Below are positions 1 to 9,178 of a stretch of 64,000 bases of DNA, piece after piece. The stretch lies in the NCBI RefSeq assembly GCF_008698145.1, contig NZ_RZNZ01000002.1:1-64000 (forward strand), in the 5' to 3' direction. The notes under the pieces are model-generated. The model was not told the DNA's origin. It did no database searches and worked only from the letters and a program-made list of their open reading frames with translations. Every line of letters starts with the position of its first letter. Within the stretch, counting starts at the first letter, position 1. The stretch comes from Bifidobacterium vespertilionis (GTDB taxonomy: Bacteria; Actinomycetota; Actinomycetes; Actinomycetales; Bifidobacteriaceae). A program made the translations under genes and the position numbers.

Positions 1-16
1 ACTGTCGACGAGGCCG

Positions 17-47
17 TCGTAGGCAGCGTCAGATGTGTAAAAGAGCC
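17..47 (+). other. Nextera/Tn5-adapter-like sequence at the window edge
   Basis: Bases 20-43 closely follow the Illumina Nextera read-1 transposase adapter (GGCAGCGTCAGATGTGTA core intact, flanked by small mismatches). This suggests leftover adapter at a contig end rather than genomic DNA. The first ~50 bases should not be used to define the dnaE upstream region. Confidence 0.7.
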
Positions 48-116
48 GGCGGCCCCGCCTGGCCGCGGCCCCCGCATGCCCTGCCCGCTCGCCCAGCCCC
101 GGACAATACCGCGCGG

Positions 117-122
117 TACAGT
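117..122 (+). promoter_or_regulatory. -10 hexamer of dnaE, predicted leaderless
   Basis: TACAGT lies 7 nt before the ATG at 130 (TACAGT-GGAACCC-ATG). No Shine-Dalgarno sequence is present. The spacing puts the transcription start on or next to the A of the start codon. Confidence 0.55.
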
Positions 123-129
123 GGAACCC

Positions 130-3100
130 ATGACTGAATCCGGGAACTTCGTGCATCTGCATAATCACACGCATTACTCGCTGCTCGACGGTGCTTCGAA
201 GATCCCCAATCTGGCGAAGAAGGCCGCGAGCCTTGGCATGCCGGCCGTCGGCATCACCGACCACGGCAACATGCACGGCGCCTACGAGATGTACACGAAC
301 TGTGTGAAGAACGGCGTCAAGCCCATCATCGGCATCGAGGCGTACGTGACGCCGGAGACCGCCCGTCAGGACAAGTCGCGCGTGCACTGGGGCACCGAGG
401 CCCAGCGGCGCGACGACGTCTCCGGCGGCGGTTACATCACGCACCTCACGCTGTGGGCGCAGAACGATCGCGGCCTGGTCAACCTGCTCAAGGCGAGTTC
501 GGTGGCCAACCTCGAGGGCCGCGTGATGCGCTATCCGCGTATGGACAAGGATGTGCTGTCCACGTACCACGAGGGCGTGATCTGCGGATCGGGCTGCCCC
601 TCGGGCATCATCCAGACCAGGCTCGCGCTGGGCCAGTTCGACGAGGCCCTGCGCGCGGCGGGCGAGCTGCAGGACATCTTCGGCAAGGAGAACTTCTTCA
701 TCGAGCTCATGGACCACAACCTCGAGATCGAGCGGCGCAACGTGCCCGGCCTGCTCGAGATCGCCAAGCGGCTCAACGCGCCCCTGCTGGCCACGAACGA
801 TTCGCACTACGTTGAGGCCCAGGACGCGGAGGCCCAGGACGCGATGCTGTGCATCAACTCCGGCGAGCGGCTGGACAACCCCGATCGCTTCAAGTTCGAC
901 GGCACGGGCTACTACCTCAAATCCGCCGAGGAGATGCGCGAGCTGTTCAAGGACTTCCCCGAGGCGTGCGACAACACCCTCGAGATCGCCGACCGGTGCA
1001 ACGTGATGTTCGACGACGGCGAGGACGGCGCGTTCATGCCCAAGTTCCCGTGCCCCGAGGGCTGGGACGAGACCTCCCTGTTCCTCAAGAAGGTGGAGGA
1101 GGGCCTGGAGCGCCGCTACGACGGCAACCCGCCCGCCAAGGTTTTGAAGCAGGCCGACTACGAGTGCGGCGTGATCTGCCAGATGCAGTTCTGCGGCTAC
1201 TTCCTGGTGGTGGCCGACTACATCCAGTGGGCCAAGGACCACGGGATCATGGTGGGCCCGGGCCGTGGATCCGCTGCAGGATCGATGGTGGCGTACGCGA
1301 TGGGCATCACCGAGCTGGACCCGCTGGAGCACGGCCTGATCTTCGAGAGGTTCCTGAACCCCGAGCGCGTCTCCCTGCCGGATATCGACGTGGACTTCGA
1401 CCCGGAGGGCCGCCTCGACGTGATCAAGTACTGCGGCGAGAAGTACGGCACGGACAAGGTCGCGCAGTGCGTGATCTACGGCGTGATCAAGACCAAGCAG
1501 GCCCTGAAGGACTCGGCGCGCATCATGGGCTACGAGTTCTCGATGGGCGATCGGGTCACCAAGGCCCTGCCGCCGAGCAAGAACGGCAAGGATGCGTCCC
1601 TGAGCGAGATCTTCGACCCGAACTCGAAGCGGTACGCCGAGGCGCGCGAGTTCCGCGAGCTGTACGATTCGGACCATGATGCGCACATGATCATCGACAA
1701 GGCCAAGACGATCGAGGGTCTGATCCGCCAGACCGGCGTGCACGCGTGCGCCACGATCATGGGTAGCGAGCCGATCACGGACACCTCGCCCCTGCTGGAG
1801 CGCACCGACGGCACGATCACCACCACGTTCGAGTACCACACGTGCGAGACCCTGGGGCTGGTCAAGATGGACTTTCTGGGGCTTTCCAACCTCACGGTCA
1901 TCCACGACACCCTGAAGAACATCGAGGCGAACGGCAAGGAGCCGATCGACTATACGAAGATCCCGCTGGACGACCGCGAGACGTACAAGCTGCTTTCGCG
2001 CGGCGACACCTTGGGCGTGTTCCAGCTCGATTCCGACGGCATGCGAAGCCTGCTCAAGAGCCTCAAGCCGGATAACTTCAACGACATCTCGGCACTGATC
2101 GCCCTGTACCGCCCGGGCCCGATGGATATGGACTCGCACAACAACTACGCCAAGCGCAAGAACGGGCTGCAGAAGATCGAGCCGATCCACCCCGAGCTGG
2201 AGGAACCGCTCAAGCAGGTGCTCGACGAGACGTACGGTCTGATCGTCTACCAGGAGCAGGTGCAGTCCGCGGCCCGAATCCTGGCCGGCTACTCGCTGGG
2301 CAAGGCCGACGTGCTGCGCCGAGCGATGGGCAAGAAGAAGCCGGAGGTGCTGGCCAAGGAGAAGGTCCCGTTCTTCGCGGGCATGAAGGAGCACGGCTAT
2401 TCCGAGGAGGCCGCGCAGGCCGTGTGGGACGTGCTGGTCCCGTTCTCCGGCTATGCGTTCAACAAGGCCCATTCGGCCGCGTACGGCCTGATCTCCTACT
2501 GGACCGCGTACCTCAAGACCCATTACCCGGTCGAGTTCATGGCCGCCCTGCTTCAGGGCACGCGCGACAACAAGGACAAGACCGCCCTGTATCTGGGCGA
2601 GGCGAGGCGCATGGGCATCCAGGTGCTCTCCCCGGACGTCAACGAGTCCCGGTTCGAGTACTCGGCCGTGGGCGATGTGGTCCGCTTCGGTCTGGGCGCG
2701 ATCCGCAACGTGGGTGAGCGCGCGGTGGCGGACATCATCGCCGAGCGCGAGGGCCCGCGCGGCAAGTACGTGAACTTCATGGACTTCGTGCGCCGCGTGC
2801 CGATCACCGCGCTCAACAGGCGCCTGGTGGAATCACTCATCAAGGCCGGCGCGTTCGATTCGATCGACCCCAACCGCCGTGCCCTGTTCACGATCCACGA
2901 GTCGGCGATCGAGTCGGTGGTGAGCATCAAGCGCAAGCAGGCGGAGGGCCAGTTCGACCTGTTCGCCGACGAGGATGCGGGCGCGGACGCCGCGGCGATG
3001 GGCGACATGGAGATCACCGTGCCGGACATCGAGGAGTGGGACAAGAAGACCAAGCTCAACTTCGAGCGCGAGATGCTGGGCCTGTACGTGTCCGACCATC

Positions 3101-3684
3101 CGCTTTCGGGCATGCAGTCGGTGCTGGCGAGCCTGCGCGAGATGTCGATCGCGCATCTGATCGACCGTGCCAAGACCATGTCGGACGGCCAGCAGGTCAC
3201 GCTCGCCGGACTCATCACCGGCGTGGAGCGGCGCGTGTCCAAGAAGGGCAACCCGTGGGCGATCGTGACGATCGAGGACATGGAAAGCTCCATCCAGTGC
3301 ATGTTCTTCGGCAAGGTGTACGAGGCCGCGGCAACCGAAATGGCCGTGGACACCGTGGTGCAGATCCGCGGCCAGGTGGAGAAGCGCGACGAGACCGTGA
3401 GCCTGAGGGCCACGGAGATGCAGATCCCCACGCTGGAGGCGGCGGACGAGCGGCCGTTGACGATCACGCTGCCGCAGGTGGCCCTGGACCGCGGCAACAT
3501 GATGCAGCTCGGGCAGGTGCTCCACAGCCATCCCGGCACCTGCGAGGTCAAGCTCGCGATCATGGACGAGCGGGGCAACGCGCAGGTGCTCACGTTCGGC
3601 GACCGGTTCCGCGTCAAGCGCGACACCTCGCTGTTCGCGGAGATCAAGATCATCTTCGGCCCGAGCTGCCTGCCGGCGGCGTAG
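130..3684 (+). CDS. dnaE: DNA polymerase III subunit alpha (DnaE1)
   Basis: Replicative DNA polymerase catalytic subunit, 1184 aa, full length for the DnaE1 family. The N-terminus has the PHP domain with its histidine cluster (His9, His11, His13, His15). The polymerase palm carries GRGSAAGS near residue 378 and PDIDVDFD at ~417-424, which supplies catalytic aspartates. The finger and little-finger region follows, then a C-terminal OB fold near 1022-1065. The reading frame opens at 76, but ATG 130 is chosen because the protein then begins just before the PHP motif and a TACAGT hexamer sits 7 nt upstream. The extra N-terminal residues from 76 would come from sequence next to adapter-like DNA. 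A dispersed palindromic repeat follows the stop. Confidence 0.97.
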   Translation: MTESGNFVHLHNHTHYSLLDGASKIPNLAKKAASLGMPAVGITDHGNMHGAYEMYTNCVKNGVKPIIGIEAYVTPETARQDKSRVHWGTEAQRRDDVSGGGYITHLTLWAQNDRGLVNLLKASSVANLEGRVMRYPRMDKDVLSTYHEGVICGSGCPSGIIQTRLALGQFDEALRAAGELQDIFGKENFFIELMDHNLEIERRNVPGLLEIAKRLNAPLLATNDSHYVEAQDAEAQDAMLCINSGERLDNPDRFKFDGTGYYLKSAEEMRELFKDFPEACDNTLEIADRCNVMFDDGEDGAFMPKFPCPEGWDETSLFLKKVEEGLERRYDGNPPAKVLKQADYECGVICQMQFCGYFLVVADYIQWAKDHGIMVGPGRGSAAGSMVAYAMGITELDPLEHGLIFERFLNPERVSLPDIDVDFDPEGRLDVIKYCGEKYGTDKVAQCVIYGVIKTKQALKDSARIMGYEFSMGDRVTKALPPSKNGKDASLSEIFDPNSKRYAEAREFRELYDSDHDAHMIIDKAKTIEGLIRQTGVHACATIMGSEPITDTSPLLERTDGTITTTFEYHTCETLGLVKMDFLGLSNLTVIHDTLKNIEANGKEPIDYTKIPLDDRETYKLLSRGDTLGVFQLDSDGMRSLLKSLKPDNFNDISALIALYRPGPMDMDSHNNYAKRKNGLQKIEPIHPELEEPLKQVLDETYGLIVYQEQVQSAARILAGYSLGKADVLRRAMGKKKPEVLAKEKVPFFAGMKEHGYSEEAAQAVWDVLVPFSGYAFNKAHSAAYGLISYWTAYLKTHYPVEFMAALLQGTRDNKDKTALYLGEARRMGIQVLSPDVNESRFEYSAVGDVVRFGLGAIRNVGERAVADIIAEREGPRGKYVNFMDFVRRVPITALNRRLVESLIKAGAFDSIDPNRRALFTIHESAIESVVSIKRKQAEGQFDLFADEDAGADAAAMGDMEITVPDIEEWDKKTKLNFEREMLGLYVSDHPLSGMQSVLASLREMSIAHLIDRAKTMSDGQQVTLAGLITGVERRVSKKGNPWAIVTIEDMESSIQCMFFGKVYEAAATEMAVDTVVQIRGQVEKRDETVSLRATEMQIPTLEAADERPLTITLPQVALDRGNMMQLGQVLHSHPGTCEVKLAIMDERGNAQVLTFGDRFRVKRDTSLFAEIKIIFGPSCLPAA

Positions 3685-3727
3685 GGGATTTCGCTTCTTC
3701 ATCCATAGTGCAAGCTGGCCTTTCCAA

Positions 3728-3840
3728 CGTCATCCTGAGCGAAGCGCAGCGGAGTCGAAGGATCCTTAGCTTCCATGACTTGGTGCACAGTGGCCAAGGA
3801 TCCTTCGACTTCGGCCTGACGGCCTCCGCTCAGGATGACG
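3728..3840. repeat. Dispersed palindromic repeat, TCATCCTGAGCG family
   Basis: An inverted repeat begins CGTCATCCTGAGCG and ends CGCTCAGGATGACG. Internal arms read AGTCGAAGGATCCTT and AAGGATCCTTCGACTT. The same end sequences recur at 10035, 10393, 12061 and 61293. It lies directly downstream of dnaE and could form a long hairpin in RNA. Confidence 0.85.
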
Positions 3841-3893
3841 GAAAAGGCTGTCTTGCACTCATGATGACGAAAGAAAGGGAGAGGGCTGTGACC

Positions 3894-4292
3894 ATGGACG
3901 AGACCGAGCAACGCTGGATCGCGGACGCGCTGGAACGTCTCTCGCATTCCGCGTTCCGGGCCAAATTCACGCTGAGCGAGCGGGATCGTGCCTACGCGCG
4001 GGACAAGGGTCGCGATGCGATCGCCGATCATGCTCGCGATCTGCTGCGCAAGCGCGTGGGGGACGCCGAACCGCGCAACGACGGCCGGCAGACCCCGTGG
4101 CGCGGGCATCCGGTGTTCACGGCCCAGCACGCCACCGCCACCTGCTGCCGCGGGTGCATCGCCAAATGGCACGGGATCCCCAAGGGGCGTCCGCTCACGG
4201 ACGATGAGGTGGCGCGGCTCGCGGATCTGGTCATGGCGTGGATCGATCGCGATCTGGCGGCGCATCCGGACGATGAGCTGCGGCTGTTCTGA
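3894..4292 (+). CDS. DUF4186 domain protein
   Basis: A 132-aa soluble protein that I recognise as the DUF4186 family from its core (NDGRQTPWRGHPVF, then QHATATCCRGC and KWHGIPKGRPL). The Cys-Cys-x-x-Cys and conserved His residues could bind a metal; this is inference, and no function is established. The start is ATG 3894, with the purine-rich GGGAGAGG about 6 nt upstream; in-frame ATGs at 3861 and 3864 and a GTG at 3888 are alternatives. It stands alone between a dispersed repeat and the his operon promoter. Confidence 0.8.
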   Translation: MDETEQRWIADALERLSHSAFRAKFTLSERDRAYARDKGRDAIADHARDLLRKRVGDAEPRNDGRQTPWRGHPVFTAQHATATCCRGCIAKWHGIPKGRPLTDDEVARLADLVMAWIDRDLAAHPDDELRLF

Positions 4293-4430
4293 AGGCCATA
4301 TGGGGCAATCCAAGCGCGAAACCCCCGCTGGGAGGGCGGTTTGCGTCCGTTTCGGCGCGTAAATCGAGTGGTAACCGGGCGGGGAAGTCCGAAATGCGGG
4401 GATTGTACGCCGTTCGTCACATTGCGACCC

Positions 4431-4436
4431 TACACT
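4431..4436 (+). promoter_or_regulatory. -10 hexamer of the his operon, predicted leaderless
   Basis: TACACT is followed by 7 nt (TGGACCC) and the hisD ATG at 4444. There is no Shine-Dalgarno sequence, and the layout matches dnaE and proS. Confidence 0.55.
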
Positions 4437-4443
4437 TGGACCC

Positions 4444-5841
4444 ATGAGCGACAATTACATGCGAATCATCGACCTGAGGGGCAAGTCCCTCACCCGCGCC
4501 GAGCTGCTGGCGGCCATGCCGCGAGCCGACATGGGAACCTCCGAGGCGTCTGATCTGGTGCGCCCCATCCTCAACGACGTCAAGGAGCGCGGCGCCGCGG
4601 CCCTGCGCGACTTCGAGGAGAAGTTCGACCATGTGCGCCCCAAGCACCTGCGCGTGCCCGCCGAGGCGATGACCGCCGCGCTCGAGACACTTGATCCGGA
4701 GGTCCGCGCCGCCATCGAGGAGTCGGTGCGTCGCGCCCGCGCCGTGGCCGCCAACCAGGTGCCCAAGGATTTCCACACCGATCTGGCCCCCGGCGCCCGC
4801 GTGGCCGAGCGCTGGATCCCCATCCAGCGCGTGGGCCTGTACGTGCCCGGCGGCAAGGCCGTCTACCCCTCCAGCGTGATCATGAACGCCGTGCCCGCCC
4901 AGGCCGCCGGCGTCGAATCGTTGGCCATCGCCACCCCGCCGGCGCGTGACGACGCCGAGGGTCTGCCCAACAAGACCATCCTCGCCACCTGCGCCATTCT
5001 GGGCGTCACCGAGGTGTACGCGGTCGGCGGCGCCCAGGCCATCGCCATGTTCGCTTACGGCGCCAAGGGCTCCGAGCCGCAGGACGGCGAGGTGCTGTGC
5101 GATCCGGTGGACAAGATCACCGGCCCGGGCAACATCTTCGTGGCCACCGCCAAGTCGCTGGTCTCCGGCTTCGTGGGCATCGACGCGGTCGCCGGCCCCA
5201 CCGAGATCGGCATCATCGCGGACAAGACCGCCAACCCGAGCCTGGTGGCCGCCGACTTGATCGGTCAGGCCGAGCACGACGAGCTGGCCGGCTCCGTGCT
5301 GTTCACCGACTCCACCGAAATCGCAGACGCGGTCCAGGAGAACCTCAAGTACCGTGTGCCCAGGACCGAGCACGCCGAGCGCGTCGCCACGTCCCTGTCC
5401 GGCAAGCAGTCGGCCATCGTGCTCACCGACGATCTGGACCACTCCATCGACGCCGCCAACGCCTACGCGGCCGAGCATCTGGAGATCCAGACCACCGACG
5501 CGGACGCCGTGGTCAAGCGCATCAAGAACGCCGGCGCGATCTTCCGCGGCCCGTTCTCCCCGGTGCCGCTGGGCGACTACATGTCCGGCTCCAACCACGT
5601 GCTGCCCACCGGCGGCACCGCGCGATTCGCGGCTGGCCTGGGCGTGCACACGTTCATGAAGCCCGTCGAGGTCATCGAATACGACGAGGAGGGTCTGAAG
5701 GCCCTGGCCGCGCGCATCAACGCCTTCGCCGTCTCCGAGGATCTGCCCGCCCACGGCGAGTGCGTGCTCTCCCGCTTCGTGGAGGACCCGTACAACAAGG
5801 AGACGCTGCGCGAGCAGGAGAAGGAAGCGGGCCTTCGATGA
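4444..5841 (+). CDS. hisD: Histidinol dehydrogenase
   Basis: Catalyses the last two steps of histidine synthesis (L-histidinol to L-histidine, NAD-dependent, zinc enzyme). It is 465 aa, slightly longer than typical HisD. Visible family motifs include GLYVPGGKAVYPSSVIMNAV near 135-155, PVDKITGPGNIFV near 220-232, and EHLEIQ with the catalytic Glu344-His345 pair. HGECVLSRF lies near the C-terminus. It is the first gene of hisD-hisC-hisB-orf-hisH-priA. ATG 4444 is preceded by TACACT at the leaderless spacing; ATG 4459 is a possible internal start. Its stop overlaps the hisC start (ATGA), implying translational coupling. Confidence 0.97.
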   Translation: MSDNYMRIIDLRGKSLTRAELLAAMPRADMGTSEASDLVRPILNDVKERGAAALRDFEEKFDHVRPKHLRVPAEAMTAALETLDPEVRAAIEESVRRARAVAANQVPKDFHTDLAPGARVAERWIPIQRVGLYVPGGKAVYPSSVIMNAVPAQAAGVESLAIATPPARDDAEGLPNKTILATCAILGVTEVYAVGGAQAIAMFAYGAKGSEPQDGEVLCDPVDKITGPGNIFVATAKSLVSGFVGIDAVAGPTEIGIIADKTANPSLVAADLIGQAEHDELAGSVLFTDSTEIADAVQENLKYRVPRTEHAERVATSLSGKQSAIVLTDDLDHSIDAANAYAAEHLEIQTTDADAVVKRIKNAGAIFRGPFSPVPLGDYMSGSNHVLPTGGTARFAAGLGVHTFMKPVEVIEYDEEGLKALAARINAFAVSEDLPAHGECVLSRFVEDPYNKETLREQEKEAGLR

Positions 5842-6998
5842 GCACGATCCCCGCAAGTCTGCCGCTGAGGAACGACCTGATCGGCGAGGAGCCATACGGC
5901 GCACCGCAGCTGGATGTGCCCGTCTGCCTCAACGTCAATGAGAACCCGTACGCGCCGGAACCGGCCGTGTGCGACACGATCGCGCGCCGCGTGCGAGAGA
6001 TCGCGCCCACGCTCAACCGCTATCCGGACCGCGAGCACATCGAGCTGCGCCGCGCATTCTCCACGTATCTGGAGCGCGAATCCGGCGTGAAGCTGGACGT
6101 GGACGAGCTGTGGGGCGCGAACGGCTCCAACGAGATCATGCTCCAGCTCTTTCAGGCGTTCGGCGGACCCGGGCGCATCGCGCTGGGCTGCGATCCCACG
6201 TACTCCATGTACCCGGAGTACGCGCGCGATACCTTCACCACCTGGAAGCTGGCCCATCGCAACCCCGACTTCACGCTGAACGTGGAGCGCACCATCGAGG
6301 CGATCCACGAGGTCAAGCCCGCGATGGTCCTCATCACGTCCCCGAACAACCCCACCGGCACGCCGCTGGCCATGGACGATCTCAGGCGCCTGCTCGCCGC
6401 CTGCGAGACCGCATCGGTCACCGGGGCGCCCGAAGGCGTCCACTCGGTGCTCGTGGTGGACGAGGCGTACGTGGAGTTCCGCAACCCCGGCACGCCCAGC
6501 GCCGTCACGCTCATCAAGGACCACCCGAACCTGGCCGTCAGCCGCACCATGAGCAAGGCCTTCGCCTTCGCCGGCGCTCGCGTGGGCTACCTCGCGGCGA
6601 ACAAGGGCATCATCGACTGCGTGCGCATTGTGCGCATGCCGTACCACCTGTCCGCCGTCACGCAGGCCGCCGCCCTCGCCGCGTTCGAGCACACGGACGA
6701 GCAGCTGAGCCGCGTGGCCCATCTGCGCGAGACCCGCGAGGCCACCGCCGAATGGCTGCGCGCCCAGACGTACAAGGGCCAGCCGCTCGAGGTGGCCGAA
6801 TCCGAGTCGAACTTCCTGCTGTTCGGCGGGCATTTCGACGACCGCGACCGCATCTTCGAGGAGCTGCTCAAGCGCGGCATCCTCATCCGCGTGGTCGGCC
6901 CCGAAGGCTGGCTGCGCGTGTGCATGGGCACCGACGAGGAGATGGCCCGCTTCCGCGAGGCGTTCGCTCAGGTGCTGCGGCTGGTCGAGCAGGCGTAG
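5838..6998 (+). CDS. hisC: Histidinol-phosphate aminotransferase
   Basis: PLP-dependent fold-type I aminotransferase converting imidazole acetol phosphate plus glutamate to histidinol phosphate. It is 386 aa. The NENPYAPEP start region, SPNNPTGTPL, VVDEAYVEF and SRTMSKAFAFAGARVGY are all typical; Lys240 in the last motif should be the PLP Schiff-base lysine. The ATG overlaps the hisD stop by 4 nt, so translation is probably coupled. The frame runs open far upstream through hisD, but those codons are a shadow of hisD. Confidence 0.96.
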   Translation: MSTIPASLPLRNDLIGEEPYGAPQLDVPVCLNVNENPYAPEPAVCDTIARRVREIAPTLNRYPDREHIELRRAFSTYLERESGVKLDVDELWGANGSNEIMLQLFQAFGGPGRIALGCDPTYSMYPEYARDTFTTWKLAHRNPDFTLNVERTIEAIHEVKPAMVLITSPNNPTGTPLAMDDLRRLLAACETASVTGAPEGVHSVLVVDEAYVEFRNPGTPSAVTLIKDHPNLAVSRTMSKAFAFAGARVGYLAANKGIIDCVRIVRMPYHLSAVTQAAALAAFEHTDEQLSRVAHLRETREATAEWLRAQTYKGQPLEVAESESNFLLFGGHFDDRDRIFEELLKRGILIRVVGPEGWLRVCMGTDEEMARFREAFAQVLRLVEQA

Positions 6999-7064
6999 CC
7001 CGCAGACCCGATCGCGCGGCCCCACGGCATCGCGCGGCAAACACATACAAGGAGTTTTCGAATC

Positions 7065-7667
7065 ATGGCAAGAACAGCGACGATCGTTCGCAAGACCAGC
7101 GAATCCTCGGTCGAACTGAGCCTGAATCTGGACGGCACCGGCAAGACGGACATCGACACGTCCGTGCCGTTCTATAACCACATGATGACCGCCCTCGGCA
7201 AGCACTCGCTGATCGACCTGACCATCAAGGCGCATGGCGACACGGACATCGACGTGCACCACACCGTTGAGGACATCGCGATCGTGTTCGGCGAAGCCCT
7301 GAAGCAGGCCCTCGGCGACAAGCGAGGCATCCGCCGGTTCGCCGACGCCACCGTGCCGCTGGACGAGGCGCTGGCCAAGGTCGTGGTCGACATCTCCGGC
7401 CGGCCGTACTGTGTGTGCAGCGGCGAGCCCGCCGGCTACGAGTACTGCATGATGGGCGGCCACTTCACCGGTTCGCTCGTGCGCCACGTGATGGAGTCGA
7501 TCGCCCTGCACGCCGGCATCTGCCTGCACATGCAGGTGCTCGCCGGCCGCGACCCGCACCACATCGCCGAGGCCGAATTCAAGGCGCTGGCCCGCGCGCT
7601 GCGCTTTGCCATCGAGCCCGATCCGCGCATCGAGGGCCTGATCCCCAGCACCAAGGGGAGCCTGTGA
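7065..7667 (+). CDS. hisB: Imidazoleglycerol-phosphate dehydratase
   Basis: Sixth step of histidine synthesis, a manganese-dependent dehydratase. It is 200 aa and monofunctional, without the fused phosphatase of enteric HisB. The metal-binding histidine motifs [10 protein letters not shown] (near residues 61-70) and [18 protein letters not shown] near 165 are present, as is [22 protein letters not shown] at the start. AAGGAG lies 13 nt before the ATG. The stop overlaps the next gene by one base (TGATG). Confidence 0.96.
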   Translation: MARTATIVRKTSESSVELSLNLDGTGKTDIDTSVPFYNHMMTALGKHSLIDLTIKAHGDTDIDVHHTVEDIAIVFGEALKQALGDKRGIRRFADATVPLDEALAKVVVDISGRPYCVCSGEPAGYEYCMMGGHFTGSLVRHVMESIALHAGICLHMQVLAGRDPHHIAEAEFKALARALRFAIEPDPRIEGLIPSTKGSL

Positions 7668-8395
7668 TGGCGGACGATTTCAAGGGCCGCGGCGGTTCGT
7701 CCGACGACTTCAAGTCCGACGACTTCAACCCGGACGACGCGCATTTCAGCGACGAGGAGCTCGAGGCGGCGCTGGCCGGCTTCGAGAAGGAGTTCGCCGA
7801 TGCGGATGCGTCCGAGGATGCCGGCGCAAATGAGAATTCATCCGCAAATGATGATTCAATCAGCTCCCATGACTCGGATGCTCCGGAGGTTCCGGACGTG
7901 GAGGCCGGATTCGACGATGAGCTGCAGGGCCTGATCGGCAACAAGGCCAAGGTGGCGGTGATCATCACCCAGCTCGCCTCGGCCGACCTGCTCGCCGCGT
8001 TCTGCCAGCTTTCGGACATCTCCGCCAAGTGCGTCGCCTCCAAGGAGGGCGCGGTCGCCGTGCTGGACAACCTCAACGGTGACGGACCCGAGGCCGCGGC
8101 CAAGGACCTGACCACCGTGGTCTCCGGCATGGCCGTGGTGCTCGCCGTCAACCGCGCGGACAAGCTCGAGGCCAACCTCTACCTGCACGGCAAGCCGGGG
8201 GAGAGCTTCGTGCCTCCCGTGCTGTTCAGCTCCACGGCGCCGTTCGTGGAGGATCTGATGCTTGGCATCACGAACCTCGACGCGCTGCAGTCGCAGGGCT
8301 TCGCCGTCACGCCCACGTCCAAATTCGATCGCGACGCCGCCTTCCAGGTTATCGCCCAGCACACCAAGTTCGGCCGCGGGGCGCGCACGGAGTAG
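7667..8395 (+). CDS. Conserved hypothetical protein inside the his operon
   Basis: A 242-aa protein that I do not recognise as a named family. The first ~90 residues are strongly acidic and low in complexity (many Asp, Glu and Ser). The remaining ~150 residues look folded, with alternating hydrophobic stretches (KAVAVIITQLAS-like, TTVVSGMAVVLAVN). No signal peptide or membrane segment is seen. The ATG overlaps the hisB stop, and hisH follows after 55 nt, so it is co-transcribed with histidine genes. A role as an accessory or stability factor for the HisH/HisF step is possible but is only inferred from position. Confidence 0.8.
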   Translation: MADDFKGRGGSSDDFKSDDFNPDDAHFSDEELEAALAGFEKEFADADASEDAGANENSSANDDSISSHDSDAPEVPDVEAGFDDELQGLIGNKAKVAVIITQLASADLLAAFCQLSDISAKCVASKEGAVAVLDNLNGDGPEAAAKDLTTVVSGMAVVLAVNRADKLEANLYLHGKPGESFVPPVLFSSTAPFVEDLMLGITNLDALQSQGFAVTPTSKFDRDAAFQVIAQHTKFGRGARTE

Positions 8396-8450
8396 CGCGC
8401 CCACGCAGCAATCCACGGCAGCAATCGCGAAGCAGAAGGAGTAAGTCGTC

Positions 8451-9098
8451 ATGGTCAAGATCGTCGTATTCGATTATGGATTCGGCAACGTCCGTTCGAT
8501 GGTCCGCGCCCTCGCCAACCTTGGCGTGGACGTGACCCTCACCTCCGACTACCGCCAATCGCTTGAGGCGGACGGCCTTGTGGTGCCCGGCGTGGGCGCG
8601 TTCGGCGCGTGCATGGAGGGGCTGAGGCATGTCAGCGGCGATCGTGTGATCTACGATCGCGTCCGTTCCGACCGTCCGGTGCTCGGCGTGTGTGTGGGAC
8701 AGCAGGTGATGTTCGAGCTCGGTTTGGAGCATGGCGAAAACGCCAGGGGACTGGGTCTGATCGGCGGCACGGTCGGGCCGCTGGACGCCCCCGTGGTGCC
8801 GCACATGGGCTGGGACACCGTTCAGGCTCCGGCGGACAGCGTGCTGCTCAAGGGCGTGGAGGACGAGCGCTTCTACTTCGTGCACTCCTACGCGGCCATG
8901 GACGCGCGCCCGGCGGACCTGAGCCGCGAGCAGATCGATTTCGGCGATGCCGAACAGCGCGTCACGTGGTGCGAATACGGCAATAGCCGGTTCGTGGCCG
9001 CCTACGAGCGCGGTCCGGTGTACGCCTCCCAGTTCCATCCCGAAAAGTCCGCCGAGGCCGGCGCCCAGCTGCTTCGCAATTGGATCGCCGCGCTGTAG
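8451..9098 (+). CDS. hisH: Imidazole glycerol phosphate synthase, glutaminase subunit
   Basis: Class I glutamine amidotransferase that hydrolyses glutamine and channels ammonia to HisF. It is 215 aa. The catalytic triad is visible: nucleophile Cys81 in GVCVGQQ, and His196 with Glu198 in SQFHPEKS. The oxyanion region is [18 protein letters not shown] precedes the ATG by about 9 nt. The partner hisF is not in this window; priA follows 80 nt downstream. Confidence 0.96.
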   Translation: MVKIVVFDYGFGNVRSMVRALANLGVDVTLTSDYRQSLEADGLVVPGVGAFGACMEGLRHVSGDRVIYDRVRSDRPVLGVCVGQQVMFELGLEHGENARGLGLIGGTVGPLDAPVVPHMGWDTVQAPADSVLLKGVEDERFYFVHSYAAMDARPADLSREQIDFGDAEQRVTWCEYGNSRFVAAYERGPVYASQFHPEKSAEAGAQLLRNWIAAL

Positions 9099-9178
9099 GG
9101 ACTTCGCGCGTTTTCCGGGGCTGGACCGGGAGCCCTCCCGGAAGACCCTCTGGGAAAGACCATAGAAAGGATCACAAC

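Noticed and set aside
2553..3653. Long antisense frames over dnaE
   Set aside because: High-GC shadow frames opposite a well-conserved gene; no start signal and no recognisable domain.
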